From assembly GCF_013385635.1 (NCBI RefSeq), contig NZ_JACAPR010000001.1:186001-250000 (forward strand): a DNA stretch of 64,000 nt. The letters are read 5' to 3'. Below are positions 7,485 through 17,017 of this stretch, piece after piece. A program made the translations under genes and the position numbers. Every line of letters starts with the position of its first letter. Position 1 is the stretch's first letter. This DNA is from Pseudomonas gingeri (lineage in GTDB: Bacteria; Pseudomonadota; Gammaproteobacteria; Pseudomonadales; Pseudomonadaceae). The notes under the pieces are model-generated. The model worked only from the letters and a program-made list of their open reading frames with translations. It ran no database searches and was not told the DNA's origin.

Positions 7485-8765
7485 ATGCTCGAATGGGGGA
7501 CGGTCACCCCGAGATCGGCGTTGCGACCCTTGCTGTTGGGCGCGGTGCTCGGTCTTTTTGTCGTGGCGGTGATGGTGCTGCTGTCGACGGGAAGCTATCT
7601 CAGGAAGGAAGAGGCCCAGGGGCGGGTAATGACCCACGATGTGGTGCGTGTCGCCAATGAGAAGGCGGCCCATGTCGACGAGGTGCTGGTGGGTGCTGGC
7701 TCTCCGGTCAAGCGCGGCCAGCCGTTGATTCGCCTGCGCACGGTGGCTCCGGAAAATATCGAGGCCGACAGTGATCAAGCCCTCTCGGTCAGCAATATCG
7801 AGCGCTTGCACAACCTGCTCGATGAGCTGGCAGCGGAGGAGAATCTGGCCCGATCCGCCCACGCCGCCCATCAAGATCTCCTGCAACGCCAACTGCGCCA
7901 GCTGGAACAGGACCTGGCGCTCAACAGCCGGATCGGACAATCGATCCAGCGGCGCGTCGGTGTTGCCCTGGACGAGCGACAGCGCCATGAGCAACTGGCG
8001 GGCGAGGGCGCGGTTTCCGGCTCGGCCAGGGACCAGGCGGTGGTGGTGCATGAGTCCGCCCTGGAAGACCAGGCCAGTAACGAGCTGGCACGGGCCAGCA
8101 CCCAGCAGCGCAGCCTGGAGTTGCAACAGCGCGTCAGCCAGGCGGACCAGGACCTGGCGGCTCGCCTGGGGCAGTTCGCCCGCCAGCGCAACGAGTGGCT
8201 GGAACGCCTGGAATCCCTGGGCAAGAACCAGGGATATGTACTGCTTTCTCCCGTGGATGGCGTCGTGGACACCGTGGCGGTATTTGCCGGCGGCAGGGTC
8301 GAGGCGGGCCATCCGATGTTGCTGCTGCGGGCCGCCCGGGCCGAGGATCCGCAGTTGCGGATCATGCTGGACGTCAGCCCGTCGGCCATTGGTTTCGCTA
8401 CACCCGGTACCGAGGTGATCTTGCGTTTCGATGCTTTTCCCTATGAGCGTCATGGTGTTGTCAAAGGCGCCATCGTGCACAGTTCCGCCAGCACCTACAG
8501 GGCGGCGATCCCCGGCGAGACCGGCGATGAAGCGCGGGAGGCGCCCACCTACCTGGTCGAGGTGCAGCCGGATTTCAGTGCCCCTCACACCCGTATTCGC
8601 CAGGACTGGCTCAAGGACGGCATGACCCTCAGGGGCTCCTTGAGCCTGGAGCGCCTGAGCCTGATGGAGTGGCTGTTCCTGCCCGTGCTCAAGGGGCTGG
8701 AACGTAATCCCGGCGTGTGGCCGGCGGCCCGGCCTGCACCGGCGGCGACGGACGAGCCGACATGA
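7485..8765 (+). CDS. HlyD-family periplasmic adaptor for peptide export
   Basis: A 426-residue membrane-fusion protein with one N-terminal membrane segment (about residues 14-34). A split lipoyl domain follows: its first half contains VDEVLVGAGSPVKRGQPLIRLR and its second half GYVLLSPVDGVVDTVAVFAG. Between the halves lies a long heptad-rich coiled coil (about residues 95-245). This is the CvaA/MchE arrangement used with peptidase-containing ABC exporters and an outer-membrane TolC-type channel. No TolC gene is in the window, so a chromosomal one elsewhere would be needed. The stop overlaps the ABC gene start (ATGA). The ribosome binding site before ATG 7485 is weak. Confidence 0.87.
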   Translation: MLEWGTVTPRSALRPLLLGAVLGLFVVAVMVLLSTGSYLRKEEAQGRVMTHDVVRVANEKAAHVDEVLVGAGSPVKRGQPLIRLRTVAPENIEADSDQALSVSNIERLHNLLDELAAEENLARSAHAAHQDLLQRQLRQLEQDLALNSRIGQSIQRRVGVALDERQRHEQLAGEGAVSGSARDQAVVVHESALEDQASNELARASTQQRSLELQQRVSQADQDLAARLGQFARQRNEWLERLESLGKNQGYVLLSPVDGVVDTVAVFAGGRVEAGHPMLLLRAARAEDPQLRIMLDVSPSAIGFATPGTEVILRFDAFPYERHGVVKGAIVHSSASTYRAAIPGETGDEAREAPTYLVEVQPDFSAPHTRIRQDWLKDGMTLRGSLSLERLSLMEWLFLPVLKGLERNPGVWPAARPAPAATDEPT

Positions 8766-10939
8766 GTGGGCTCAAGGCAGTATTGCGCGATGCCCTGGCG
8801 CGCTCCGGGCAGAGGCTGCGCAAGCGCGTGCCGGTGATCCTGCAGGACGAAATGTCCGAGTGCGGCCTGACCTCCCTTGCCATGGTCGCCGGTTACCACG
8901 GCAAGCACCTGGCCCTGCGTCAACTGCGACGGGACTACCGCGTGGCGCGGGACGGCATGTCATTGTTCCAGCTCATCAAGGTGGCCGACGAGCTGGGGTT
9001 TACCTGTCGCCCCTTGAAAACCCTGCTGGACGGACTCGGGCAACTGCGTACGCCATCGATCCTGTTCTGGAACAACCGGCATTTCGTGGTACTGGAGGCG
9101 GTGGGCAGAACCGGCCTGCACCTGGTCGACCCGGCGGTGGGGCGGCGGTTCTACACTTGGGAAGAAGCGTTGCCGATGTTCAGCGGGGTCGCCCTGGAAA
9201 TGCTCCCGGGCCTGGCCTTTACCCTGCAGGCCGGCGTCCGGGTCCAGGCGTCGCTGGGCTTTGCCAGCCTGCTGCGCAAGAACCCGTGGATCTTGCGCTA
9301 CCTGATTCCCATGGGCTTGCTGTCGGTGGTCGGATACCTGGGAGGGATCGCCGCGCCGAAGCTGTTCTCCTTGACCATCGATGAAGTCGTGGCCAAGAAC
9401 GACGAGGATTTCCTCTACCTGATCCTGTACGTCTTCGGCGCGATCTTTCTGTTCAAGACCGTGGCCGCCTGGCTGCGGGCGTTGCTGGATTGCCAACTGC
9501 GGATCGCCTTGACACAGGATCTCTCGACCGGCGTCATCGCCCGCCTGCTGCGCTTGCCGCTGAGCTATTTCGAGCGGCGTGCCCCGGGGGATATCCTGCG
9601 TCGCACCCAGGCGGCGGACAAGGTGTTCCTGCCGTTCACCTCGGGGTGGATGGACATCGCCATCGACAGCCTGTTCGCCCTGGTCTTCCTGCTGCTGATG
9701 GCGCTGATCAATCTCAAGCTGGCGGGTTTGTCCCTGGCGTTGTGCCTGCTGTTTTTTCTCTTTCGGGGTCTGACCCTGCCGGCGATGGAAAAGCGCCACA
9801 AGTCTTCGATCGAGGCCGAGACATTGCGCAATGTCTCGCTGTTGGGTGTGCTGGGTGGCATCGAGTCGATGAAGCTCTATCACTATGAAGCGGCGAAACT
9901 GGCGTCCTGGAGCAATCGGCAGGCGGACACCGAAACGGCCCGCGCCGGAGTCCAGCGCATGCAGGCGATGAACCAGGTGGTGCATGACGGCCTGTCCCAC
10001 GGTCACTCCCTGCTGGTCAGCGCGCTCGGGGCCCTGGCGGTATTGAACGGTGAGAACAGCGTCGGCGATCTGTTCGCCTTTGTGCTGTACAAGGATATGT
10101 TCATGGCGTGCGCCTTCAAGCTGGTGGATGGCTACATGAACCTGCGGCTGGTGAGGGTTGAGCTGGGCCGGCTGGATGACATCGTCGATGAGCAACCGGA
10201 GCCGTTCGAGTCCTGTGTCTACAGCAGCAGCCCGCTTGGGCAGCGCGAGTCCATCGGCTCCATTCGCATGCAGGACGCGCGGTTCTGCTACAGCTCGTTC
10301 GAGCGCCCGACCTTCGACAAGCTGGATTTCAGCCTTGAGGGGCAGGGCGCGAAGATCGCCATCCTGGGCCCTTCCGGCTGTGGCAAGAGCACCTTCCTCA
10401 AGGTCCTGGCCGGCTTTTATCCGCTGGATACAGGCTTGTTCCGCATCAACGGCCAGGCGCTGCGACATTTCGGCCTGCGCCGCTATCGCCAGAGCGTGGC
10501 TTATGTCATGGCCCAGGGTGAGATCGTCGACGGTACCCTGGTCGACAATATCGTGATGGACGACGAGCTGGACGGCCCGTGGCTACAGGCTTGTGTCGAG
10601 CAGGTGGGCCTGTTCCAGTGCGTGTTGCAACTGACCAATGGTTTCAACACGCAACTGGGCTCGGTGGGCATTCAGCTGTCGTCCGGGCAGCGGCAACGCT
10701 TGCTGATCGCCCGGGCGCTGTATCGTCGACCGCAGTTGTTGTTGCTCGACGAGCCGACGGCGCATCTGGATCGGGCGTCGCGCGATGTGGTGATCGAGAC
10801 GATTCGCCGGCTGCCCCTGACCTGTGTCGTGGTCACCCATGACCGGGACGTGGCGGATGCCTGTACGACGGTCTTGCAGATGTCCGAAGGCCGTCTGGTG
10901 CCGGTTGACAGCCAAAGCCTGGCGACAGCGAAGCCATGA
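8762..10939 (+). CDS. C39 peptidase-containing ABC exporter (bacteriocin/microcin type)
   Basis: A 725-residue fusion of an N-terminal C39 cysteine protease (about 1-145), a six-helix membrane domain (about 175-460) and an ATPase. The protease triad is intact: Gln28 of the oxyanion hole, Cys34 in MSECGLTSLAM, His107 in NNRHFVVLE, Asp123 in DPAVG. The ATPase has Walker A G536-S543 (GPSGCGKS), signature LSSGQ (639-643), Walker B ending D663-E664 and a switch His (VVTHDRD). It should cleave a double-glycine-type leader and export the core peptide. The ATG at 8762 overlaps the adaptor stop; the longer frame upstream lies inside that gene. Confidence 0.92.
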   Translation: MSGLKAVLRDALARSGQRLRKRVPVILQDEMSECGLTSLAMVAGYHGKHLALRQLRRDYRVARDGMSLFQLIKVADELGFTCRPLKTLLDGLGQLRTPSILFWNNRHFVVLEAVGRTGLHLVDPAVGRRFYTWEEALPMFSGVALEMLPGLAFTLQAGVRVQASLGFASLLRKNPWILRYLIPMGLLSVVGYLGGIAAPKLFSLTIDEVVAKNDEDFLYLILYVFGAIFLFKTVAAWLRALLDCQLRIALTQDLSTGVIARLLRLPLSYFERRAPGDILRRTQAADKVFLPFTSGWMDIAIDSLFALVFLLLMALINLKLAGLSLALCLLFFLFRGLTLPAMEKRHKSSIEAETLRNVSLLGVLGGIESMKLYHYEAAKLASWSNRQADTETARAGVQRMQAMNQVVHDGLSHGHSLLVSALGALAVLNGENSVGDLFAFVLYKDMFMACAFKLVDGYMNLRLVRVELGRLDDIVDEQPEPFESCVYSSSPLGQRESIGSIRMQDARFCYSSFERPTFDKLDFSLEGQGAKIAILGPSGCGKSTFLKVLAGFYPLDTGLFRINGQALRHFGLRRYRQSVAYVMAQGEIVDGTLVDNIVMDDELDGPWLQACVEQVGLFQCVLQLTNGFNTQLGSVGIQLSSGQRQRLLIARALYRRPQLLLLDEPTAHLDRASRDVVIETIRRLPLTCVVVTHDRDVADACTTVLQMSEGRLVPVDSQSLATAKP

Positions 10940-11943
10940 TGCCCCGTGGCTTGAGTGGCCGGATGCAGCGCTGGTTATGGCTGGCCAGGTTCAAGGCCAG
11001 GCTGCGCAGGCAGTTGCTGGCGATCACGGCCGTGCTTTTGCGGATCAATGCCCTGCACGGTTTACTGGCCCTGTTGCCGACGATCCTGCTCCACTTGCCC
11101 CGGGGGTTGCGAGGCGTGGAATACCGGCGCAGTCGCCAGAACCTGGAGCTCTTCGATTTTTCTCCCGGGCATTGCCGGGTCCTGGCCTGTCAATACAGCG
11201 CGATCCAGTTCCAGCGGGGGATTTATCAACACCTTTACCAGAGCCATCGGCCCGCATATCTGCGGGCCTGGATCGGATCCATCCCGTGGCGCGATCCCGA
11301 CGGGCACTGGCAACGCGGGGCCAGGCGCCAGACCATCATGGCGCTGCCCCATTGTGGCGAGTACTGGATGGCCGTGGCCTGTGTGGTCGAGCGCAGGACC
11401 GCGCCCACGCGGTTCATTATTCCGATCTGGAACTTCGGCGATCCGTTTACCCATGGCTCGCTCAAGAACCTCGAAGGCCTCGGGCATGTGATCGAGGTCC
11501 TGGACAGCAATGACCCGAGGACGGCGCTGGCGATTGCCCGAGGGGTGAAGCGGGGCGATCTGGTGATCATCTTCTGCGACCTGCCGGTAAGCCTTGACGG
11601 TATTCGGTTTGGTGAGCCGATGGCGGGACGGTTCTTCGGCCGGGATGCGCAGTTTGTCAAAGGTCCGCTGTTCCTGGCGTCGAAGCTGGGTTGCGATCTT
11701 TTACTGGTGGGGCATCGTGCCTGCTTGGGGCAGCGCGGGGAGTTGCAGGTGATCGACCGCGTCCTCCACGGTCCTCTCGAGCGGATGCTGCCGCACTGGA
11801 TCGAGGCGTTGGAAGGTTTCATTCGCGAGGCGCCGCAGAACTGGTTGTACCTGCCCAGGATGGAGGCTTTTCATCATCGGCAATGGTCATCGGGCGAGAG
11901 GCGGCAGGCAGGTCGCTCTGCTTCTGCTGCTTACCTGGATTGA
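10936..11943 (+). CDS. LpxL/HtrB-like acyltransferase with altered active-site motif
   Basis: A 335-residue protein with the overall pattern of lipid A late acyltransferases: a basic, hydrophobic N-terminus, ALPHCGEYWMAV near 136-147, and the DLPVSLDG...GRFFGRDAQF...G..FLASKLGCDLLL block at 215-257. The family motif is H-x4-D/E. Here His139 is followed at +5 by Trp144, and the nearest acid is Glu142 at +3, so catalysis may be altered. Its start overlaps the exporter stop (ATGATG), making it part of the peptide operon. It could acylate the peptide, modify lipid A for self-protection, or be a degenerate homologue; none is proven. Confidence 0.72.
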   Translation: MMPRGLSGRMQRWLWLARFKARLRRQLLAITAVLLRINALHGLLALLPTILLHLPRGLRGVEYRRSRQNLELFDFSPGHCRVLACQYSAIQFQRGIYQHLYQSHRPAYLRAWIGSIPWRDPDGHWQRGARRQTIMALPHCGEYWMAVACVVERRTAPTRFIIPIWNFGDPFTHGSLKNLEGLGHVIEVLDSNDPRTALAIARGVKRGDLVIIFCDLPVSLDGIRFGEPMAGRFFGRDAQFVKGPLFLASKLGCDLLLVGHRACLGQRGELQVIDRVLHGPLERMLPHWIEALEGFIREAPQNWLYLPRMEAFHHRQWSSGERRQAGRSASAAYLD

Positions 11944-11952
11944 ATTCGTTTT

Positions 11953-13326
11953 TCAGCTTTCATCGAGCTTGTGCAGAAGCTTTTCCAATTGCTCCTGGCG
12001 TTCGGTCTGGCTCAGCTTCGGTTGCGGGTTGAGCGACGACCATTGCGGATGGGCCCGGGCTTTGCCCAGGGCATCAGGCAGCTTGCCCTCGCGCCAGGAC
12101 TTGTCCACGGGCGTTGCGACGGTGATGCTGTCCATCGCCGCATGACCCCGTGCCTCCAGGGCTTGTAGCAGTTGTCGTTGGCGTAGCGCCAGCAGGCGTA
12201 GCACGCTGTCGTCGACCGTCAGTTCACGTTGCCCCCTGAGCTTGCCGAGCAGGCGACTGCCGTAGCCGCGCGCGGTCTGCAACGCACCACCGGCAATGGC
12301 TCCGGCCAGGGCGGCGGCACCCAGGGTCAGGCCGCCCACCAGCAGATCGACTCCGGCTCCCGCCGCGGCCCCGGCGGCGATGCCTCCGCCGACCTTCACC
12401 CCCAGTTGCTTGAGGGTTTCCGGATTGAACAGATCATCGCCCCAGCGCCCGTCGAGCAGCGGCAGGTCGGCCGCCGCCGCGTCGCTGGCGCGAAAGGCGT
12501 AGAGTTTGAGCAAGGCTTCGACGCAACGTTGTTCACGCTGACGGACAGCCTGGCGCAGCTCGGTGATGGCACGGCTTTCGGCATCGGCTTCGCTGACTAC
12601 CTGGCGACGGCAGGCGGCGCAGTCGATCAGCAGCTCGGCGATCAACCGGTTGGCGCTTTGCCGGCGGGCCTGGCGCTGCGCCTCCTGGTCGAGGATCAGT
12701 CGCTCAAGCTGGGCACGGGAACCTTCCAGCAACAGGGCCAGGCTCTCATAGAGTCGCCGTTCGCCGTCCTGCGGCGGGGCGACGCTGTCGAAGCGCACCA
12801 GGGCATGCAGCCCCAGGCGGGCCAGGGCTTCACGCCAGTCGGGCTCGCGCTGGGCGGCGCTGCTGACGAAGTTGAGCACCGGCAGCAACGGCTTGCCGCA
12901 ACTGGCGAGCACCGACAGTTCATCACGGTATTTGGCCAGGACCGGTTCGCGGGCATCGATCACATACAGCCCGGCATCCGACGCCAGCAACTGGCGCAGG
13001 ACCTTGGCCTCCTGTTCGAAACGCTGTCGGGCTTCGCTGCCGTCAAGGAAACGCGCCACCCGCGCCGGACCGTCCAGGCGCTCACCGGGGCGATCCAGGC
13101 GTTCGAGGTAGTCGAGCAGGGCGATGGCGTCTTCCAGGCCGGGCGTGTCGTACAGCTCCAGCAGGGCATCGCCGTCCACCGACAGCCGCGCCCCTTCGAC
13201 ATGGCGGGTGGTGCTGGGCCGGTGGGACACCTCGCCAAAGCCCACGTCGCGGGTCAGGGTGCGCAGCAGCGAGGTCTTGCCGACATTGGTGTGGCCGACC
13301 ACGGCCAGTTTCAGCGGCTTAGTCAT
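11953..13326 (-). CDS. GTPase of the Era/DUF3482 type
   Basis: A 457-residue protein with an N-terminal GTPase domain: P-loop VVGHTNVGKTSL near residue 8, switch region RPSTTRHVEG, G3 motif DTPG. The C-terminal part has a Gly/Ala-rich hydrophobic stretch (about residues 330-385) suggesting membrane association. The ATG at 13326 is used because the P-loop begins a few residues in; a longer frame would only extend into the upstream gene. It overlaps the DUF2868-type gene by eight bases, so the two are translated together. The cellular role is not established. Confidence 0.82.
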   Translation of the reverse strand: MTKPLKLAVVGHTNVGKTSLLRTLTRDVGFGEVSHRPSTTRHVEGARLSVDGDALLELYDTPGLEDAIALLDYLERLDRPGERLDGPARVARFLDGSEARQRFEQEAKVLRQLLASDAGLYVIDAREPVLAKYRDELSVLASCGKPLLPVLNFVSSAAQREPDWREALARLGLHALVRFDSVAPPQDGERRLYESLALLLEGSRAQLERLILDQEAQRQARRQSANRLIAELLIDCAACRRQVVSEADAESRAITELRQAVRQREQRCVEALLKLYAFRASDAAAADLPLLDGRWGDDLFNPETLKQLGVKVGGGIAAGAAAGAGVDLLVGGLTLGAAALAGAIAGGALQTARGYGSRLLGKLRGQRELTVDDSVLRLLALRQRQLLQALEARGHAAMDSITVATPVDKSWREGKLPDALGKARAHPQWSSLNPQPKLSQTERQEQLEKLLHKLDES

Positions 13327-14698
13327 GGCCGGTCTCCAGCCAGGTGAGCGGGGCGCAATCGGCGAACGGCAGGTCGAGCTGTAGCAGGGCGCTGTGCCAG
13401 TCGCCGAGGCGGTCGGCGTCCAGGGCCTGGCCAAGCGGCGCCTGCACCAGCCAGATGCGGGTGTCGGCGGCACTGCGGGCCAGCTCGGCAATCAAGCCGA
13501 GGCTACCGCGGTCCGGCGAGCGGCGCGGATCGCAGGCAATCGCCAGGCGTGCCGGTGGGAAGCGGGTCAGTTGTTCCAGGAGTTTTTGCCGCGACTCGCG
13601 ACTGTCGAGAATACCGGCGTCCCTCACGCCCTTGGGCAGCGCGGGAGGCCAGGTGTGCTGGTCGTCCAGCTCGATGGCCACCAGCAGCGCGCCGTCGCTG
13701 TCCAGGGTGGTGACTCCGGCCGTGGCGTTGTGCAGGTGTTCGGGGGCGGCATCGCTGACGCCGAGGCGTTCGCTGCTGGGCATCAGGCGTTCGCGCAGGT
13801 GGGCGTAGCCGGGCAGGTTCGGATCCAGTCGCAGCGTGCGGCTGCCGCTGTTCCAGCGCCATAGACAGAACAGCGCCAGCAGCAGGCGCGGCAGCACGCC
13901 GTAGACCACCAGCACCCCGATCAGCCAGGCGGCCCAGGCCTGACGCGCGCCTTCCAGATCGAGGGCGCTGTTGCCGCTGGCGCGGATCATCGTTTCGCTG
14001 GGCACGTTGAAGCCGAGCAGGGCCGGCAGGGCACCGAGGCCCTGGGTCAGGCTGACGAAGGTGTCGCCACCGAGAATGGTGGTTTCCCAGACAAAACCGT
14101 AGCGCCGGGTCGCCATCAACATCAGCAGGATCACCAGCGCGCAGAGCAGGGCCAGCAGCCACAGGCCATGCACGACCATGCCGATGGCCCAGCGGCTCAG
14201 GCGCTGGCGTTGCAGCAGCAGCGCCAGTGCCGGCACCAGTTGCACGGCCTGGGCGTCGCGGGCGAATTTTTCGCTGAGCCAGAGCCACAGTCGCCCCAGG
14301 CTGGCGCCGTGTCCGCCGGCCAGGAACAGGCCCGCGGCCCAACTCGCCAACAGCAGCAGGTTCAAGCCGAGCAGGCTGCCCAGGGCCCAGAACACATTGA
14401 CCGCGACCTGCCCGTTGCCCAGCGCCGCGAAGGCCAGGCCGGCACCGCTGAGCATCACCAGCACGGCGAGCAGCAGCAGGGCCAGGCGCGCGCCTTGCAA
14501 CCAGTGTCGCAGGGCACTGAGCTGACCATCCCGCTCGGCGAGCCAGAGCGCGCGGTGCTGGATGCGGGTCGCCAGGTCACCGCCGGCCGCCCGGGCGCGG
14601 CGGTTGGCTTCGAGGTCGTCCAAGGGGCCGGCCTGCTCTTCGCGCAGGCGCACGGTCTCGGTCAGCCAGAGGCGTTGCAGCGGAGTCGGTTCAGTCAC
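13319..14698 (-). CDS. DUF2868-type membrane protein
   Basis: A 459-residue protein that begins MTEPTPLQRLWL and has about five membrane-spanning stretches (near residues 65-85, 95-120, 165-195, 220-240 and 265-285), followed by a soluble C-terminal domain of about 170 residues. It is encoded upstream of, and overlapping by eight bases, the DUF3482-type GTPase gene; this pairing is common in Pseudomonas. A membrane-linked GTPase system is plausible, but no function is known. No signal peptide or catalytic motif was recognised. Confidence 0.75.
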   Translation of the reverse strand: MTEPTPLQRLWLTETVRLREEQAGPLDDLEANRRARAAGGDLATRIQHRALWLAERDGQLSALRHWLQGARLALLLLAVLVMLSGAGLAFAALGNGQVAVNVFWALGSLLGLNLLLLASWAAGLFLAGGHGASLGRLWLWLSEKFARDAQAVQLVPALALLLQRQRLSRWAIGMVVHGLWLLALLCALVILLMLMATRRYGFVWETTILGGDTFVSLTQGLGALPALLGFNVPSETMIRASGNSALDLEGARQAWAAWLIGVLVVYGVLPRLLLALFCLWRWNSGSRTLRLDPNLPGYAHLRERLMPSSERLGVSDAAPEHLHNATAGVTTLDSDGALLVAIELDDQHTWPPALPKGVRDAGILDSRESRQKLLEQLTRFPPARLAIACDPRRSPDRGSLGLIAELARSAADTRIWLVQAPLGQALDADRLGDWHSALLQLDLPFADCAPLTWLETGHD

Positions 14699-14781
14699 GC
14701 GCCATCCTGTTGCGGAGTTGAGCCAGAAGCATAACCGCTGTGGCTAGTGCCTGCACCAGGGTGTCAGGTATCCTCGTCTCC

Positions 14782-15294
14782 ATGAAAAATACACTCCCCC
14801 TCAGCCTGATCGCAGCCCTTGGTGAAAACCGCGTGATCGGCGTCGATAACAGCATGCCCTGGCATTTGCCGGCGGATTTCAAGTATTTCAAGGCCACCAC
14901 CCTGGGCAAGCCGATCATCATGGGGCGCAAGACCTGGGACTCCCTCGGCCGGCCATTGCCCGGCCGGCTGAACCTGGTGGTCAGTCGCCAGGCCGGCCTG
15001 CAACTGGAAGGCGCGGAGGTTTTCCCGTCGCTGGAAGAGGCCGTGGCGCGAGCGGAGGAATGGGCGTTGGCACAGGGCGCCAGCGAGCTGATGCTGATTG
15101 GCGGCGCGCAACTGTACAGCCAAGGCCTGGAACAGGCGGACCGCTTGTACCTGACCCGGATAGAGCTGAGCCCTGACGGCGATGCGTGGTTTCCAGCGTT
15201 CGATCCGGACCAGTGGAAGCGGGTGTCGAACGAGCCGCACCCGGCGCTGGACGACAAGCCGGCATTCAGCTTCGAGGTCTGGGAAAGGACCTGA
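14782..15294 (+). CDS. folA: dihydrofolate reductase
   Basis: A 170-residue chromosomal dihydrofolate reductase that reduces dihydrofolate to tetrahydrofolate with NADPH. Recognisable elements are LIAALGENRVIGVDNSMPWHLP (substrate pocket, with the Trp-His of the Met20 loop), the KPIIMGRKTWDSLGRPLPGR nucleotide site and IGGAQLYSQGL. The ATG at 14782 gives the usual family length; an in-frame GTG upstream would add 14 unlikely residues. It is divergent from the DUF2868 gene and converges on the carrier gene across an inverted repeat. Confidence 0.95.
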   Translation: MKNTLPLSLIAALGENRVIGVDNSMPWHLPADFKYFKATTLGKPIIMGRKTWDSLGRPLPGRLNLVVSRQAGLQLEGAEVFPSLEEAVARAEEWALAQGASELMLIGGAQLYSQGLEQADRLYLTRIELSPDGDAWFPAFDPDQWKRVSNEPHPALDDKPAFSFEVWERT

Positions 15295-15295
15295 A

Positions 15296-15362
15296 AGCTT
15301 CGGGGGCAAGCCCCCTCCCACAATGTCTTTCACACCTGTGGGAGGGGCTTGCCCCCGAAGCT
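15296..15362. repeat. perfect inverted REP pair, possible bidirectional terminator
   Basis: Two 27-base arms (AGCTTCGGGGGCAAGCCCCC... and its complement) pair across a 13-base spacer, with few or no mismatches. The element lies exactly between the convergent folA and carrier genes, where it could end transcription from both sides. Confidence 0.85.
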
Positions 15363-15384
15363 GATCCAGCGAGCGCCGGGAGGC

Positions 15385-16776
15385 TCAGGCCTGGGCCAGT
15401 TCCGCATGCTCGTCGGCATCCAGCAGGGTCTTGTCGGTCTGCTGCATGATCTGGCTGGTGATCGTGCCGGCGGTCATCGAACCGCTGACGTTGAGTGCCG
15501 TGCGGCCCATGTCGATCAGCGGTTCCACCGAAATCAACAACGCCACCAAAGACACCGGCAATCCCATGGCCGGCAGCACGATCAGCGCGGCAAAGGTCGC
15601 GCCACCACCGACACCGGCCACGCCGGCCGAGCTCAGGGTCACGATCGCTACCAGGGTCGCGATCCACAGAGGATCCAGCGGGTTGATGCCCACGGTCGGC
15701 GCCACCATGACCGCCAGCATGGCCGGGTACAGGCCCGCGCAGCCATTCTGTCCGATCGTCGCCCCGAACGAAGCGGCAAAGCTGGCGATGGACTGGGGAA
15801 TCCCCAGGCGACGGGTCTGCGCCTCGATGCTCAGGGGAATGCTCGCCGCGCTGGAGCGGCTGGTGAAGGCAAAGGTCAGCACCGGCCAGATCTTGCGAAA
15901 GAACCGCAGCGGGTTGATCCCGGCCAGCGAAACCAGCAGGCCGTGGACCACGAACATCAGCCCCAGGCCGATATAGGACACCACGACGAAGCTGCCCAGC
16001 TTGATGATGTCCTGCAGGTTGGAACCTGCCACCACCTTGGTCATCAGCGCCAGCACGCCATAAGGCGTCAGCTTCATCACCAGGCGTACCAGGCGCATCA
16101 CCCAGGCTTGCAGGGTGTCGATGGCATTGACCACCTTCTGGCCCTTTTCGGCATCGTCCTTGAGCAGTTGCAGCGCGGCAACGCCCATGAAGGCGGCGAA
16201 GATCACCACGCTGATGATCGAGGTCGGCTTGGCCCGGGCCAGGTCGGCGAACGGGTTCTGCGGAATGAACGACAGCAGCAGTTGCGGGATATTCAGGTCG
16301 GCGACCTTGCCCGCGTAGTCGGTCTGGATGGTCTGCAGCCGGGCCAGTTCCTGGGTGCCGGCGACCAGGCCCTCGGCGGTCAGGCCGAACAGGTTGGTCA
16401 GGCCGATCCCGATCAGCGCGGCGATGGCGGTGGTGAACAGCAGCGTGCCAATGGTCAGGAAGCTGATCTTGCCCAGGGACGAGGCATTGTGCAGGCGGGC
16501 CACGGCGCTGAGGATCGAGGCGAACACCAGCGGGATCACAATCATCTGCAGCAACTGCACATAACCGTTGCCCACCAGGTCGAACCAGCCGATGGAGGCC
16601 TTGAGCACCGGGTTGCCGTCACCGTAGAGGGCATGCAGGCTCGCGCCGAAAATGACCCCCAGCACCAGGGCGAACAGGACCTTCTTCGCCAGGCTCCAGG
16701 CGGTGTGGCGGGTTTGTGCCAGGCCCAGCAGCAGGGCGAGGAACACCAGCAGATTGAGAATCAGCGGCAGGTTCAT
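15385..16776 (-). CDS. tcyP: sodium:dicarboxylate-family carrier, L-cystine transporter-like
   Basis: A 463-residue inner-membrane secondary carrier of the DAACS family. The two re-entrant signatures are present: [15 protein letters not shown] (serine-rich motif) and the [10 protein letters not shown]...[13 protein letters not shown] region. The overall sequence is closest in memory to TcyP/YdjN cystine symporters, rather than to DctA or GltP. The start is placed at [10 protein letters not shown] because GGAG lies about five bases upstream; a longer frame starting ten codons earlier lacks this. The symbol is tentative. Confidence 0.8.
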   Translation of the reverse strand: MNLPLILNLLVFLALLLGLAQTRHTAWSLAKKVLFALVLGVIFGASLHALYGDGNPVLKASIGWFDLVGNGYVQLLQMIVIPLVFASILSAVARLHNASSLGKISFLTIGTLLFTTAIAALIGIGLTNLFGLTAEGLVAGTQELARLQTIQTDYAGKVADLNIPQLLLSFIPQNPFADLARAKPTSIISVVIFAAFMGVAALQLLKDDAEKGQKVVNAIDTLQAWVMRLVRLVMKLTPYGVLALMTKVVAGSNLQDIIKLGSFVVVSYIGLGLMFVVHGLLVSLAGINPLRFFRKIWPVLTFAFTSRSSAASIPLSIEAQTRRLGIPQSIASFAASFGATIGQNGCAGLYPAMLAVMVAPTVGINPLDPLWIATLVAIVTLSSAGVAGVGGGATFAALIVLPAMGLPVSLVALLISVEPLIDMGRTALNVSGSMTAGTITSQIMQQTDKTLLDADEHAELAQA

Positions 16777-17017
16777 GAAGACTCCGAAATAATAGATGCC
16801 CATCAATCTAGCCGTTGATGGTGAACCGGCAAGCCTAACAGCTTGATATATATGAATTTAATATCTAAATAGAATGATGGCTGTCGTTTTTGGAATAAGC
16901 CGGTGACGCTGGCGCGAATGCCGGTGACGTGATCAGGATGCAGGCGGTCGTGCTCGGATGAGGACTGTCATACAGATTTGTTAGCGTCGATGACTTTCAG
17001 TCAGGGAGATACCGCCA

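Noticed and set aside
7214..7507. 97-codon minus-strand frame over the peptide gene, considered as an immunity gene
   Set aside because: It is the reverse complement of the peptide and hairpin region, without a ribosome binding site or hydrophobic pattern expected of an immunity protein.
15349..16818. 489-codon open frame on the + strand opposite the carrier gene
   Set aside because: Low-complexity His/Gln/Gly/Arg composition is typical of an antisense shadow of a membrane protein.
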